A stretch of DNA of 64,000 bases from Planctomycetota bacterium (GTDB lineage: Bacteria; Planctomycetota; Brocadiia; SM23-32; JAKLEA01): positions 36,303-100,302 of the forward strand of contig JAKLEA010000023.1 in assembly GCA_022711755.1 (NCBI GenBank), read 5' to 3'. Positions within the stretch are counted from its first letter, which is position 1; each line of letters starts with the position of its first letter. The notes under the pieces are model-generated. The model ran no database searches and was not told the origin of the DNA. It was given only the letters and a program-made list of their open reading frames with translations. A program made the position numbers and the translations under genes. This document shows positions 35,800 to 45,122 of the stretch, one piece after another.

Positions 35800-37098
35800 G
35801 TGAAACAATACGTCTCCCGCAGGAAGTTCCTGTCCGGGGCGGCTGCCGCCTTCGCCGCTCCTTACTTCGTTCCGTCCTCCGCCCTGGGCAAGGACGGCGC
35901 GGTCGCTCCGTCGGATCGCATCACGGTGGGGTGCATCGGCATTCGCGGGCGCGGCATGCACGACCTGAGCTGGATGATCGGCAACAAGGACGTGCAGATC
36001 GTGGCGATCTGCGACCTTCTGAAGGAGCAGCGCCTTTCGGTCAAGGCTTTCGTGGACGCCCGGTACGGCAACACGGATTGCATGATGTACAGGGACCTGC
36101 GCGAGTTCCTGCCGTCCCGGCCGGACATTGACGCCGTTCTGATCGCCACGGGGGATCGCTGGCACGCGCAGGCGGCGGTGCGCGCGATGCGGGCGGGCAA
36201 GGACGTCTACACGGAGAAGCCTTCCTCGATGACCATTGCGGAGGGGCAGGCGGTGGTGGAGACGGCGCGGCGCTACGGGCGCGTCTACCAGACCGGCACA
36301 CAGCGCCTGAGCGAGGCCAATCACGTCTTCTGCATCGAGATGGCCCGGACGGGCCGCCTGGGCAAGGTTCACACGACCTACGCGCACATCGCCCCGTGGG
36401 ACAACGCAAAGATTCCGTGCAACTGGCGTCCGGCGGAGCCGGAACCGCCGAAGGAGGACGTGGACTGGGACATCTGGCTGGGGCCGTGCCCGTGGCGTCC
36501 GTACAACAAGTCCTACGTCCACGGCGGGTGGCGCGGGGATTACGATTTCCATACGAGCTGCATAGGCGAATGGGGGGCGCACACCTTCGCGCAGGCGCAG
36601 GCCGGCCTGGGGCTGGGGGACACGGCACCCGTCAAGTACGAATACGTTGACAACGCGTCCGGCGACGGGATGGTCTGCCACTTCGCCAACGGGCAGAAGC
36701 TGGTTCTTTCCCGGGGAGACAAGTACTGGCACGGCTCCTGCGGGGAGCGGTTCGACGGCGAGCGGGGCTGGGTGGCCGCCGCGGACGGATACTCGCTGCC
36801 GGACGTGTCATCGCCGGAGCTGATGCAGGAGTTCAAGACGGTCGTCGGGGAGTACGTCGCGCGGACCGGGCGTTCGCTCGACCACATGCGGAACTTCCTG
36901 GACTGCGTGAAGTCCCGCGAGGAGCCGGTCGCCAATCCCACGGTGATGCACAGGTCCATGAGCACCGTTCACGCCGCCAACATCTGCATGTGGCTCTGCA
37001 GAAATCTCGAATACGATCCGGCGGCGGAGGCTTTCATCAACGACGACGAGGCCAACAGGCTGCGCTCACGCGCCCAGCGCGAGCCGTGGGTGATATAG
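35800..37098 (+). CDS. Tat-exported Gfo/Idh/MocA-family oxidoreductase
   Basis: A 432-residue protein with a twin-arginine signal (SRRKFLSGAAAAFAAPYFVP, residues 6-25), so it is folded with its nicotinamide cofactor and exported. The mature part has CIGIRGRGMHDLSWM (Rossmann), ATGDRWHAQAAVRAMRAGKD, EKPSSMTIAEG and a C-terminal barrel with GGWRGDYDFHTSCIGEWGAHT. Tat-exported members are abundant in PVC bacteria and oxidise glycosides outside the cytoplasm. The start is GTG with AGGAGG at 9 bases. The downstream lipoprotein with a DUF1080 domain starts 29 bases later, so oxidation and cleavage of the same exported-side substrate is likely. Confidence 0.93.
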   Translation: MKQYVSRRKFLSGAAAAFAAPYFVPSSALGKDGAVAPSDRITVGCIGIRGRGMHDLSWMIGNKDVQIVAICDLLKEQRLSVKAFVDARYGNTDCMMYRDLREFLPSRPDIDAVLIATGDRWHAQAAVRAMRAGKDVYTEKPSSMTIAEGQAVVETARRYGRVYQTGTQRLSEANHVFCIEMARTGRLGKVHTTYAHIAPWDNAKIPCNWRPAEPEPPKEDVDWDIWLGPCPWRPYNKSYVHGGWRGDYDFHTSCIGEWGAHTFAQAQAGLGLGDTAPVKYEYVDNASGDGMVCHFANGQKLVLSRGDKYWHGSCGERFDGERGWVAAADGYSLPDVSSPELMQEFKTVVGEYVARTGRSLDHMRNFLDCVKSREEPVANPTVMHRSMSTVHAANICMWLCRNLEYDPAAEAFINDDEANRLRSRAQREPWVI

Positions 37099-37127
37099 GA
37101 CGAAACCCGGAAGGAGAACATAGGATC

Positions 37128-39914
37128 ATGCGGAACACCATCATTGCGCTTGCGTTTGCGTGCGTCATCCTGATCGGATGCGATAATACCGGACGGCGGC
37201 AGGATCAGCAGGTTCCGGAGGCGGCGGCCCCGGTCGTCCAGGTTCCGGAAATCCCGAAGCCGCCGGCGGAGGAGCCGCTGTCCGCGCAGGACGCGGCGGC
37301 CATCGCGGTCCTGAAATCCGCCGCGCCGCGCGAAGAGAAGATGAAGGCCTGCCGCGAGCTGGCCCAGCAGGGCGGGCGGGGCGTGATTCCCGCGCTTGAG
37401 GCCCTTCTGGTTGACGAGGAGCTTTCGCACATGGCGCGGTACGGGCTTGAGCCTCTGCCCTACCCCGAGGCGGGCGAAGCGCTCAGGAACGCGCTGCCGA
37501 AGACCGGCGGCTCGCTGAAGGTCGGCGTCATCAATTCTCTGGCCGTTCGCGGCGACGCGCTTGCCGTGCCGGCTCTGATTGAACTGCTGTCAAGCGAGGA
37601 CGCGGCGGTCGCGCAGGAATCCGCCCGGGCGCTGGGCGTCATAGCCACGCCCGAGGCTGGCGCGGCGCTGAAGGCCGCCCTGGGCAAGGCGGACGCCGCC
37701 TCCCCCCTCGGCGAGGCTCTGTGCGACGGCCTGCTGCGCTGCGCGGAAGCGATGCAGAGGAAGGGGCGCAAAGACCAGGCGGCAGCCGTATATGACAGCG
37801 TTCTGGCCGTGCCCTCGGCCGGGCCGGCGACCCGCGCGGCAGCCCTGCGCGGGGCGGTTCTCTCGCGCGGCGGGGACGAAGGCCTCAAGACGCTCGCCGA
37901 TGCGTTGCGCAAGGATGACAACGATGTCTTTGACGCATGTCTGCGCGTCGCGGTGGAACTCGGCTCCGAAGAGAAGGTAACAGCTGTTCTCGCCGCCGGG
38001 CTTTCAGGCATGACTGCGGAAAAGAAGGTGCGCCTCATCAAGGTGCTGGGGCTTCGCGGCGGGGAAGCCGCCGGCGCGGCCATGCTGACCGAGGCGGGGA
38101 GCGGAGACGTTGCGGTTCGCGATGCCGCGATCAAATCCCTGACGCGCATGGGATACAAGCCGGCCCTGAAGCTCATGGCCGAGCTGGCCCGGACGGAAGG
38201 CGACCTCGCAAAGACGGCGCAGGACTCGCTCTGCTACTTCCCCGGCGAGGGGGGGCAGGCCGCAATCGCCGCCATGCTGGAGGACAAGGACGCCAAGTCG
38301 CGCCTCGTCGCCATCGAGATGGTGGGCAAGGGCGGGCTGGCGCAGCCGACGGCTCTGCTGATGAAGACTGTTGAGACCGACGTCAGCGAGGAGGTCCGCA
38401 TCGCGGCGCTTGAAGCCCTGTATCATCGCGCAGGCAAGCCCGAGATGGCCCGGCTTCTGGACTTCATTGCCGCCGCGCGTTCGGCGGCGGAGATAAACGC
38501 GGCGGAGAAGACGCTGGGGGCCTTGTGCGCCCGGGAGAAGAAGATGGCTCCGGGCAACGTGGTCATCGTAAAGGCCGTCTACGGCGCGCTTCCGGACGGT
38601 CCGTCGGCCGACGTGACCGCCAAGGTCGCCCAGATCATCAAGTCCGGGGCGTTCTCGATTGACGCCTCGAACGCCAATTTCGGGGACACCGCGCCGAGCA
38701 TCGTCAAGCAACTGCGCGTGGACTACACGGAAAACGGCGTTGCGCAGAGTAAGACGGTTCCCGAGAACCAGACGCTGAAACTAACGTCGGCGACCGCCCC
38801 GCCAGAGATAGTGGACGCGTTCGTGTCCGCATACACGAAGGCGCGTGGCGCGGAGGCTCCGGCGGCCCCGGCGCTGCTGCGGTTGCTGGCAACCACTGAG
38901 AGCCGCAAGGCTCTGGAGGTGGTGCAGGGCGTGGCCGCCCAGTCGGAAGGCGAAGCCAAAACAGCGGCGTTGCGGATCATGTGCGACTGGCCGACGGCTG
39001 ACGCGCTGCCGGCGGTGATGGATATGGCGCAGAATTCGACCGACCCGACGCTGAAAATGCTGGCTTTCAGAGGCACCGTGCGGATGCTCAAGCTGGAGGC
39101 GAAGGGCGGTTCCGGTTCCGCCGCGCAATACGGCGCGCTGATGAAGCACGCAGACAGGGCGGACCAGAAGCGGCTGCTCCTGAGCGGCCTGGCGGAAATC
39201 CGCCAGGTTGAAGCGCTCGAGATGGTCTTCGCCATGTTCGGCGATCCTGAGGTCAAGGCCGAGGCCGTCAAGGCCGCGGCAACCATCGCCCAGAATCTCG
39301 GCGGCGACGCCCGCGAGGACGCCAGCATCATTGACTGCAAGGACCTCACGAAGTGGCACGCCACAACGAACTACTGGCGGATTGAGGACGGCGCGGTGGT
39401 CGGCCAGAGCGACAAGGACATACCGGATACGGCCTACATCTGGCCGAACGTCGAGGTGGCCGACTTCTACATGTCCGTACTGGTCAAACTGGAGCCTCCG
39501 ACCGCGAATTCGGGCATTCAGTTCCGCTCGAAAAAGCTTGACGAGGCCGCCCACGCGCTCGGTTACCAGGGCGACATAGGGAAGGACGTCTGGGGCAGGC
39601 TCTACCACCAGGGCGGGCGGGGCAAGCTCGACTGGAACGGGCGGGCTGAGGAGGCGGTCAAGCCGGGCGATTGGAACCGCTACGAAATCCTGGCCGTGGG
39701 GCCGGCCATCTGGACGGCCATCAACGGCAAGCTGGGCGTAGCATGCCTCGACACGGGAGCGAAGGACGAGCGCTCCGGGGGAGTCGCCTTCCAGATTCAC
39801 GTCGGCCCCCCGCAGACCGTGCGGTTCAAGATCGAGAAGCTGATTCACAACCCGAAGGTCGAGCTGGCCGGGCTGAAGGCAGCCGAACTGATTGGCGAAC
39901 TGAAGGCCCCGTAG
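37128..39914 (+). CDS. HEAT-repeat lipoprotein with C-terminal DUF1080 domain
   Basis: A 928-residue lipoprotein: signal and lipobox LIGC at residues 15-18 (MRNTIIALAFACVILIGCDN). Residues about 60-500 and 610-720 form HEAT/PBS-lyase-type repeats (LPAVMDMAQNSTDPTLKMLA, GDALAVPALIELLSSEDAAV). The last 200 residues are a DUF1080 domain (DLTKWHATTNYWRIEDGAVVG, FRSKKLDEAAHALGYQGDIG, GRLYHQGGRGKL, KPGDWNRYEILAVGPAIWTAINGKL). DUF1080 is now described as a 3-keto-disaccharide hydrolase domain, and the neighbouring exported Gfo/Idh/MocA enzyme could supply keto-glycosides. The large repeat region could anchor other proteins. The start at 37128 has AAGGAG upstream; the frame extends further but lies in the previous gene. 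Confidence 0.9.
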   Translation: MRNTIIALAFACVILIGCDNTGRRQDQQVPEAAAPVVQVPEIPKPPAEEPLSAQDAAAIAVLKSAAPREEKMKACRELAQQGGRGVIPALEALLVDEELSHMARYGLEPLPYPEAGEALRNALPKTGGSLKVGVINSLAVRGDALAVPALIELLSSEDAAVAQESARALGVIATPEAGAALKAALGKADAASPLGEALCDGLLRCAEAMQRKGRKDQAAAVYDSVLAVPSAGPATRAAALRGAVLSRGGDEGLKTLADALRKDDNDVFDACLRVAVELGSEEKVTAVLAAGLSGMTAEKKVRLIKVLGLRGGEAAGAAMLTEAGSGDVAVRDAAIKSLTRMGYKPALKLMAELARTEGDLAKTAQDSLCYFPGEGGQAAIAAMLEDKDAKSRLVAIEMVGKGGLAQPTALLMKTVETDVSEEVRIAALEALYHRAGKPEMARLLDFIAAARSAAEINAAEKTLGALCAREKKMAPGNVVIVKAVYGALPDGPSADVTAKVAQIIKSGAFSIDASNANFGDTAPSIVKQLRVDYTENGVAQSKTVPENQTLKLTSATAPPEIVDAFVSAYTKARGAEAPAAPALLRLLATTESRKALEVVQGVAAQSEGEAKTAALRIMCDWPTADALPAVMDMAQNSTDPTLKMLAFRGTVRMLKLEAKGGSGSAAQYGALMKHADRADQKRLLLSGLAEIRQVEALEMVFAMFGDPEVKAEAVKAAATIAQNLGGDAREDASIIDCKDLTKWHATTNYWRIEDGAVVGQSDKDIPDTAYIWPNVEVADFYMSVLVKLEPPTANSGIQFRSKKLDEAAHALGYQGDIGKDVWGRLYHQGGRGKLDWNGRAEEAVKPGDWNRYEILAVGPAIWTAINGKLGVACLDTGAKDERSGGVAFQIHVGPPQTVRFKIEKLIHNPKVELAGLKAAELIGELKAP

Positions 39915-40013
39915 CCGTTAGAGGAATAAAAAGTATCAAAGATGCTCCGATGGGGCGCGGCGGCGGATTGCGCGCCATCGCCCCATTAGCCGGTCCCGCG
40001 CGAGTTTCACCTG

Positions 40014-40913
40014 CTACCTTGTTTCCGGCTCCAGACGGCAGACCCTGAAATTCGAGTATTCATGGCATGACGTCGTCAACCTGAACCCGAAGCAACCCTC
40101 GCCGTAGGGCGGGAAGGTTTTCACGGCGCATGTGTCTTCAACCAGCGATGCGCGTCCCGCGTTTTCAGTCTCGACAGTAACCTTGTCGCCATCTTTGATC
40201 TGATATACGACCTTGCCGTCAACAATATACTGGACGACGTCGTCAAAGCACACGAGTTGCATCCGGTGCGCCTTGTCCGGTTCGATAAGGTAATCCTTTT
40301 TTCCGTCCTTGTCCTGAAGCGCGATGTGCGGCGCATGAGCGCCGTTAACCTCGCGTGGATAACGCCGGAACCGCGTCGTCCTGTTGCCCGCGCCGCCCGT
40401 GCTGGCGTAGTAGCAATGCAGCTTGTCATAGTCTGAGAAGCGACCCGCGTATCGTTTTTCATCGAAAATCCCGCCGGCGCTTTCCGGGTCGGAAGCCATC
40501 CAGAAACAGTTGATGTCTCTGGGCGTGACGCCGATCGCTCCCGTCTTGCCGAAGGCGACAACATCGTAGAGTATGGCAATTCTCCCCGGCAGTTTCTCCT
40601 TCAACCAGATTGTGCATCCCCTGCCCGGAGCGGTGACGCGTAATTTTCCATCGTTGAACGTGACGCCGCCCTCCTGCATGAACGACTTTCGCTCCATCTG
40701 GACGCCCCATCGGTCAGGATGGTCAAGGTCGCCTGAGCGGAGGGTTTCAGCCACCTTGAATCTGCCGATCCCGTATCCCAGAATCGCTGGAGCGTCCGGG
40801 TTATTGTCGGACGCGACGTCTCCAGCCGCCCCCAGCGTCATTAATCCGCCTGCCAGCGCCAGCAATTTCACGGTTAGCAATGTCTGTGCCTCCCTGATAA
40901 GTGACAGCATCAT
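40014..40913 (-). CDS. DUF6250-like secreted jelly-roll protein
   Basis: A 299-residue protein with an N-terminal hydrophobic segment (about 10-30, LTVKLLALAGGLMTLGAAG), likely a signal peptide. The rest matches what I recall of DUF6250: GRGCTIWLKEKLPGRIAILYDV, RDINCFWMASDP, SDYDKLHCYYASTGGAGNRTTRFRRY, PDKAHRMQLVCFDDVVQYIVDGKVVY, CFGFRLTTSCHEYSNFRV. This concanavalin-like fold occurs beside pectin/rhamnogalacturonan lyases. Its activity is unestablished. It is convergent with the HEAT/DUF1080 gene and divergent from the dehydrogenase, thus a single-gene unit. The start may be 40913 or 40910. Confidence 0.75.
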   Translation of the reverse strand: MMLSLIREAQTLLTVKLLALAGGLMTLGAAGDVASDNNPDAPAILGYGIGRFKVAETLRSGDLDHPDRWGVQMERKSFMQEGGVTFNDGKLRVTAPGRGCTIWLKEKLPGRIAILYDVVAFGKTGAIGVTPRDINCFWMASDPESAGGIFDEKRYAGRFSDYDKLHCYYASTGGAGNRTTRFRRYPREVNGAHAPHIALQDKDGKKDYLIEPDKAHRMQLVCFDDVVQYIVDGKVVYQIKDGDKVTVETENAGRASLVEDTCAVKTFPPYGEGCFGFRLTTSCHEYSNFRVCRLEPETR

Positions 40914-41102
40914 GAGTCTCTCGCCGAAACGCGAGCGCCGGCAATGATAATCGTTCTCCGCCGGCAAAGGAACAGGATGTACGGCAAAGGATGCGCGATG
41001 CTTCTGTCGCGCCACACTCTCCTGATGGAGAGAGAAAGGCGCGTGAATCGTATTCCGGAAGGGAGACGCGGAACCGGCTGCGACGCCGTTCCTGTCCGAT
41101 GT

Positions 41103-41132
41103 TTGACAATGCCTCCGATGGATTGCGATAAT
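41103..41132 (+). promoter_or_regulatory. Promoter for dehydrogenase/reductase pair
   Basis: TTGACA (41103-41108), 18 bases, GATAAT (41127-41132), 55 bases before the start at 41188. Confidence 0.6.
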
Positions 41133-41187
41133 GCCGTTTCCGCGGCGCGGTCAATTTCAGGCTCGTCATGAACTGAAGGGAAACAGC

Positions 41188-42278
41188 ATGGTCGGCAAGA
41201 GAAAGATGAGGGGCGCGATCCTGCCGGGAAACAGCAGCGTGGAGTTCCGGGATTTCGACATCCCAGTCCCCGGGCACGGCGAAGCGCTGATCAAAACCAA
41301 ATCATCCACGATCTGCGGGAGCGATATCCGCGCGATCTACCACGAGCATCTGGGCAAGGGGCCGGAGGGCTACCAGCCGGGCATGATCGCCGGGCACGAA
41401 CCCGCCGGGCAGATCGTCGAATGCGGCCCAGGCATGAGGCGTTTCAAGAAGGGCGACCGCGTCATCCTTTACCACATCTCCGGCTGCGGGGTCTGCAACG
41501 ATTGCCGGCGCGGCTACATGATCAGCTGCACGAGCGCCGAGTTCCGCCGCGCCTACGGCTGGCAGAGGCACGGCGGAATGGCGCCCTACATCCTTGCCGA
41601 GGAAAAGGACCTGGTCCTCCTGCCGGACTCGCTTACCTACACCGACGGGGCGCAGGCGGCCTGCGGATTCGGCACGGTCTACGAGGGGCTGGAGAAAATC
41701 GGCGTCTGCGGAAACGACACCGTGCTGGTGACCGGGCTGGGGCCTGTCGGCCTTGCGACACTGATGCTCTGCCGGGCGATGGGCGCGTCCAGGCTCATCG
41801 GCATTGACGTCATCAAGGAACGCCTGCAACTGGCGAGGAAGTTGAAACTCGCCGATCACGTCCTTCCCGCCGGACCGGACAACGTAAAGGAGGTACTTGA
41901 ACTGACGGGGGGCCGGGGCTGCGAGAGGACGGTTGACTGCTCCGCCAATGAGGCGGCGAGGCTTGTATGCATCCAGGCCGCGCGCAAGTGGGGTAGAATC
42001 TGCTTCATCGGAGAGGGCGGCGCATGCTCGCTCAAGCCCAGCCCGGACATCATCCACGACCAGAAGACGATTTACGGAAGCTGGGTCACCAGCATCTGGA
42101 AGATGGAGGAACTGGTCGAGAGGATTGAGCGATGGGGCATCCATCCCGAACGCCTGGTGACGCATCGCTTCCCGCTCGAAAGGGCCGGGGAGGCGTACGC
42201 CCTGATGGCAAGCGGGAAATGCGGAAAGGTCGCGGTCGTCTTCGACGAGGAACTGAAGCAGGGGGGGGTACAATCTGA
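41188..42278 (+). CDS. Zinc-binding alcohol dehydrogenase (MDR), one-base indel at its end
   Basis: A medium-chain dehydrogenase of about 365 residues. Catalytic zinc ligands Cys43, His70 and Glu71 (TICGSD, IAGHEPAG), structural zinc Cys100, Cys103, Cys106 and Cys114, NAD site VTGLGPVGLATLMLC. It resembles sorbitol/threonine-type dehydrogenases. As sequenced, the frame continues about 85 codons into the next gene in a different frame; this tail is not conserved-looking. The reason is an 8-base G run (42261-42268): with nine G the protein ends ELKQGGGTI and TGA overlaps the next ATG (TGATG at 42276-42280). I therefore end it at 42278. It is co-transcribed with the aldo/keto reductase. Confidence 0.88.
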
Positions 42279-43327
42279 TGACCGCGAACGCGAAAGCAAC
42301 CTTCACGCCGGCCCCGGACGCCGTCCCGCCGTCAAGCGTTCCTTCCTTCGCCTTGAATTCCGGGGCGCGGATCCCGGCCGTCGGCCTGGGCACGTTCGGG
42401 TCGGACCACGCGTCCGGGGAGACCGTGGCGGCGGCGGTCTGGGAGGCCGTATCGCTCGGCTATCGGCACATAGACTGCGCGTCGGTCTACGGCAACGAGA
42501 AGGAAATCGGACGGACTCTCCGCGGGATACTTGACAGCGGGCTGGTCCGCCGCGACGAGCTTTGGATCACCTCCAAGGTCTGGAACGACATGCACGGCCC
42601 GGGCGACGTTCTGCTCTCCTGCGCCCGGACGCTGAAGGACCTGCAACTGGATTACCTGGACCTCTACCTCATCCACTGGCCCTTCCCGAATTTTCATCCG
42701 CCGGGCTGCGCAGTGGATTCCCGCAGCCCGGACGCGAAGCCGTACATTCACGCCGACTTCATGAGGACATGGCGGCAGATGGAGCGGATGGTGAGGATGG
42801 GGCTGGTCCGCCACATCGGAACGTCCAACGTCACCATCCCGAAACTGAAGCTCATTTTGCGCGACGTTGAGATCAAACCGGCCTGCAACGAAATGGAGCT
42901 GCACCCGCATTTCCAGCAGTCTGAGCTATTCAAGTACGTCGTCGAGAACGGAATAACGCCGATAGGCTACAGCCCTCTTGGTTCGCCCAACCGCCCCGAG
43001 CGCGACAGGACGCCGGAGGACACTTCGGACCTGGACGACTCCGTCGTGGCCGGGATAGCGCGGCGTCTGGGCATCCATCCTGCGGCGGCCTGCCTGAAAT
43101 GGGGCGTTCAGCGCGGCAACGTCGTCATTCCTTTTTCGACAAAGCGCAGAAACATCCTCGACAATCTGCGTTGCGTGACGGGCAAGCCGTTGAGCGCCGG
43201 GGACATGAAGGCGCTCTCCGGCATTGACCGGAACTGCCGCCTGATCAAGGGGCAGGTGTTCCTCTGGAAGGAAGGCCAGAGCTGGGAAGACCTGTGGGAC
43301 GTCAACGGCGAGATAACCCCCGCGTGA
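42278..43327 (+). CDS. Aldo/keto reductase
   Basis: A 349-residue AKR TIM barrel: IPAVGLGTFGSD, YRHIDCASVYGNEKEIG with the catalytic Asp and Tyr, ITSKVWN with the catalytic Lys, LDLYLIHWPF with His, IGTSNVTIPKL, YSPLGSPNRP and VVIPFSTKRRNILDN for NADPH. It reduces an aldehyde or ketone; with the preceding zinc dehydrogenase it may interconvert a polyol and sugar. The ATG overlaps the probable TGA of the dehydrogenase. The first 20 residues (TANAKATFTPAPDAVPPSS) precede the conserved core and are low complexity. Confidence 0.93.
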   Translation: MTANAKATFTPAPDAVPPSSVPSFALNSGARIPAVGLGTFGSDHASGETVAAAVWEAVSLGYRHIDCASVYGNEKEIGRTLRGILDSGLVRRDELWITSKVWNDMHGPGDVLLSCARTLKDLQLDYLDLYLIHWPFPNFHPPGCAVDSRSPDAKPYIHADFMRTWRQMERMVRMGLVRHIGTSNVTIPKLKLILRDVEIKPACNEMELHPHFQQSELFKYVVENGITPIGYSPLGSPNRPERDRTPEDTSDLDDSVVAGIARRLGIHPAAACLKWGVQRGNVVIPFSTKRRNILDNLRCVTGKPLSAGDMKALSGIDRNCRLIKGQVFLWKEGQSWEDLWDVNGEITPA

Positions 43328-43417
43328 GCCTTTCGCCACGGACGGCGACGGCCTGTCTCCCTATCCGATTTGGCGTCCGTATGGCGATAGGTTGCGGCAT
43401 CCCCCGCCCTAGTCAAT

Positions 43418-43870
43418 TCATCGCCTGCCTTCGCTGCCTTGCGCTCTAAGTGGCGTTTCGATTGCCTGCCCAAAATCCCGTCCAGTCACACAATCAAGTT
43501 GCTCCAGGACATAACTGGCATCTCCGCAAACCCGCTCCGCATTTGCGTCCGTCATCGGCACATTCATATTGTAGTCAGCATCAAGTCTCTGGCCATACAG
43601 GTCCTTGAGTAACTCGCCGATTTCCCTCACTTCGTCGCTTACCCATTGGCCCATGAGCCAGCCGTGGAATTTCTCGTGTCCGAGTTCCTTCTCGGGTCTC
43701 GTGCCCAGCCTCGTCCTGACGACGGCGGGATCACAGTTGGCCAAAGCAACTGCCCGGAGTTCCAGATAGCAGGCATAGTATGCTCGGCTGACCACTGTCC
43801 GCCAGTCTGCTTCGCAATCGCCGTGTTCTCTAAGGAACTGTGCTGTAGAGAGAAAAGACCGTCCTTGCAT
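43418..43870 (-). CDS. HEPN-like protein of a three-gene cassette
   Basis: A 150-residue helical protein. DWRTVVSRAYYACYLELRAVA (about 22-42) is the opening helix pattern of HEPN proteins, which often are RNases or RNA-binding. A compact RX4-6H motif is not evident; GHEKFHGWLMGQW supplies His residues at about 64 and 68 that might serve. The start overlaps the previous gene by 41 bases, so it belongs to one unit with the two genes upstream (to the right). The GC content looks lower than around it. ATG at 43870 has GGAG upstream. Function unknown; a defence or toxin-antitoxin role is an inference from fold and context. Confidence 0.7.
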   Translation of the reverse strand: MQGRSFLSTAQFLREHGDCEADWRTVVSRAYYACYLELRAVALANCDPAVVRTRLGTRPEKELGHEKFHGWLMGQWVSDEVREIGELLKDLYGQRLDADYNMNVPMTDANAERVCGDASYVLEQLDCVTGRDFGQAIETPLRAQGSEGRR

Positions 43871-44447
43871 CCGCTGTCTCCACGCGCTGCAATATGCTCA
43901 GCAAACTGTAGAGCCGATCGTGACCTCCCTTTCGCATCGCATCGCGGAAGCCGCGTTTGCATTTGCGAAAGTCAGCAGCAGAAAGGCCGTTAACCACCCG
44001 CAATGCCAATAGCTTCTCACCTTCTGCCTCTCCATGGAGAACGTCGAACCCGAAACTCGCTCCAGGGAAGAATGATCCGACATTGTCCATTATCCAAAAG
44101 ACATCCACAAGCAGGTCTTGTGCGAGCACAAACTCAACTGTGTCGTCCATCACTGGACTGAAGGTTGGGGGAACGTGCCAGCCTGTCGTCTGATCCTGCC
44201 CGCCCCAAGACCAGTCAATGTCGAAACTCAACGCTCCACTCCTATGGTGACAGGAGAACTGATTCAATGTGAGAAGCCAGACGGCAGTCGGATCGGCCGC
44301 TCCCCATCCCGGCGGAACCTGAAGGACTACGGGTTCTGGCCGCCAAGAGTGAATATGAGCATCGCTTTCGTGTCCCTCGTAGGGACTGTCCTTCGCTATC
44401 TTTACGGAGAAAGCAACCGATGAGAGTCCTGTTGCACTGGGAGTCAT
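43830..44447 (-). CDS. Unrecognised protein, middle gene of the cassette
   Basis: A 205-residue protein with no family I recognise. The N-terminal half is beta-rich and Trp-rich (PPGWGAADPTAVWLLTLNQFS, DIDWSWGGQDQTTGWHVPP); the C-terminal half is helical and charged (DFRKCKRGFRDAMRKGG, RLYSLLSILQRVE). No signal peptide or transmembrane segment. It starts 18 bases after the preceding gene's stop with GGAGATAAAGACA upstream, and its last 41 bases overlap the HEPN-like gene. That tight packing shows a functional unit. Confidence 0.65.
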   Translation of the reverse strand: MTPSATGLSSVAFSVKIAKDSPYEGHESDAHIHSWRPEPVVLQVPPGWGAADPTAVWLLTLNQFSCHHRSGALSFDIDWSWGGQDQTTGWHVPPTFSPVMDDTVEFVLAQDLLVDVFWIMDNVGSFFPGASFGFDVLHGEAEGEKLLALRVVNGLSAADFRKCKRGFRDAMRKGGHDRLYSLLSILQRVETADARTVFSLYSTVP

Positions 44448-44465
44448 TGTCTTTATCTCCGCCTG

Positions 44466-45122
44466 CTATGTGCCTGTCTCAACCAGCTTCATTGAGTATT
44501 CTCGAAGGGCCTCCCATTGCCCGATAGATTTCAGCAGTTTCGCTGCTCGTTCTGTTGGCTCAGCCTGGGAGAGATCATAGTGGAAGTTGAAGCCGAACCT
44601 GAGCAACTCAAGAGTCTCCTTGCCTGGGAGGTTCACTGTTGTTGGCTTGACGTCAAGCTTCAGCCGTCCATTCCCGTGGTCCTTCGACATGTATCGGCCG
44701 AATCGCGCATCCTTGCAGGTGAACTCATCGAGGAGCGCGTAACTTCCTTCACCGAGTAGTCTCCGTTCATACACATGGAATTCTTCGCCTTCGGGCGGGG
44801 AAACGAAGTAGTCGAAGTTGATACCCATCGCCTGATAGGGAGTATGCGGAAGCACTTCAACGATTCTGCAGGCAATTGCGCTTGGTCGCTCTCCGCAGAC
44901 ATCGTTCTCCTGCAACCCGAATGTAATCTGCATTTGCGGCGGCAGCACGACAACTTGGCAGCGCTTAGTACAGAACTGAGCTACTTCTTTTGAGAAGACC
45001 CGCGCTCCGTCAAGCTCGTCAGGCTCCACAATTCCGTTCTTCGACAGCCAAGTTTCATTGAACACGGACGGGTTGAACAACTGCGCCTTTATGACGATGG
45101 CTGCTGCTGTGTTTTCGATCAA
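44466..45122 (-). CDS. Unrecognised protein, first gene of the cassette
   Basis: A 218-residue soluble protein of unknown family. Visible features: a beta-rich middle with VVVLPPQMQITFG and MGINFDYFVSPPEGEEFHVYERRLLG, and a helical C-terminus (EPTERAAKLLKSIGQWEALREYS). I place the start at a TTG codon (45122) because AGGAGG lies 7 bases before it; the GTG at 45146 has none. Upstream a hairpin AAAGAGG/CCTCTTT (45182-45212) may end the ABC permease transcript, and TTGCAA-N17-TTAAAT overlapping it could be the cassette promoter. The cassette looks imported: lower GC and no link to neighbours. Confidence 0.65.
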   Translation of the reverse strand: MIENTAAAIVIKAQLFNPSVFNETWLSKNGIVEPDELDGARVFSKEVAQFCTKRCQVVVLPPQMQITFGLQENDVCGERPSAIACRIVEVLPHTPYQAMGINFDYFVSPPEGEEFHVYERRLLGEGSYALLDEFTCKDARFGRYMSKDHGNGRLKLDVKPTTVNLPGKETLELLRFGFNFHYDLSQAEPTERAAKLLKSIGQWEALREYSMKLVETGT

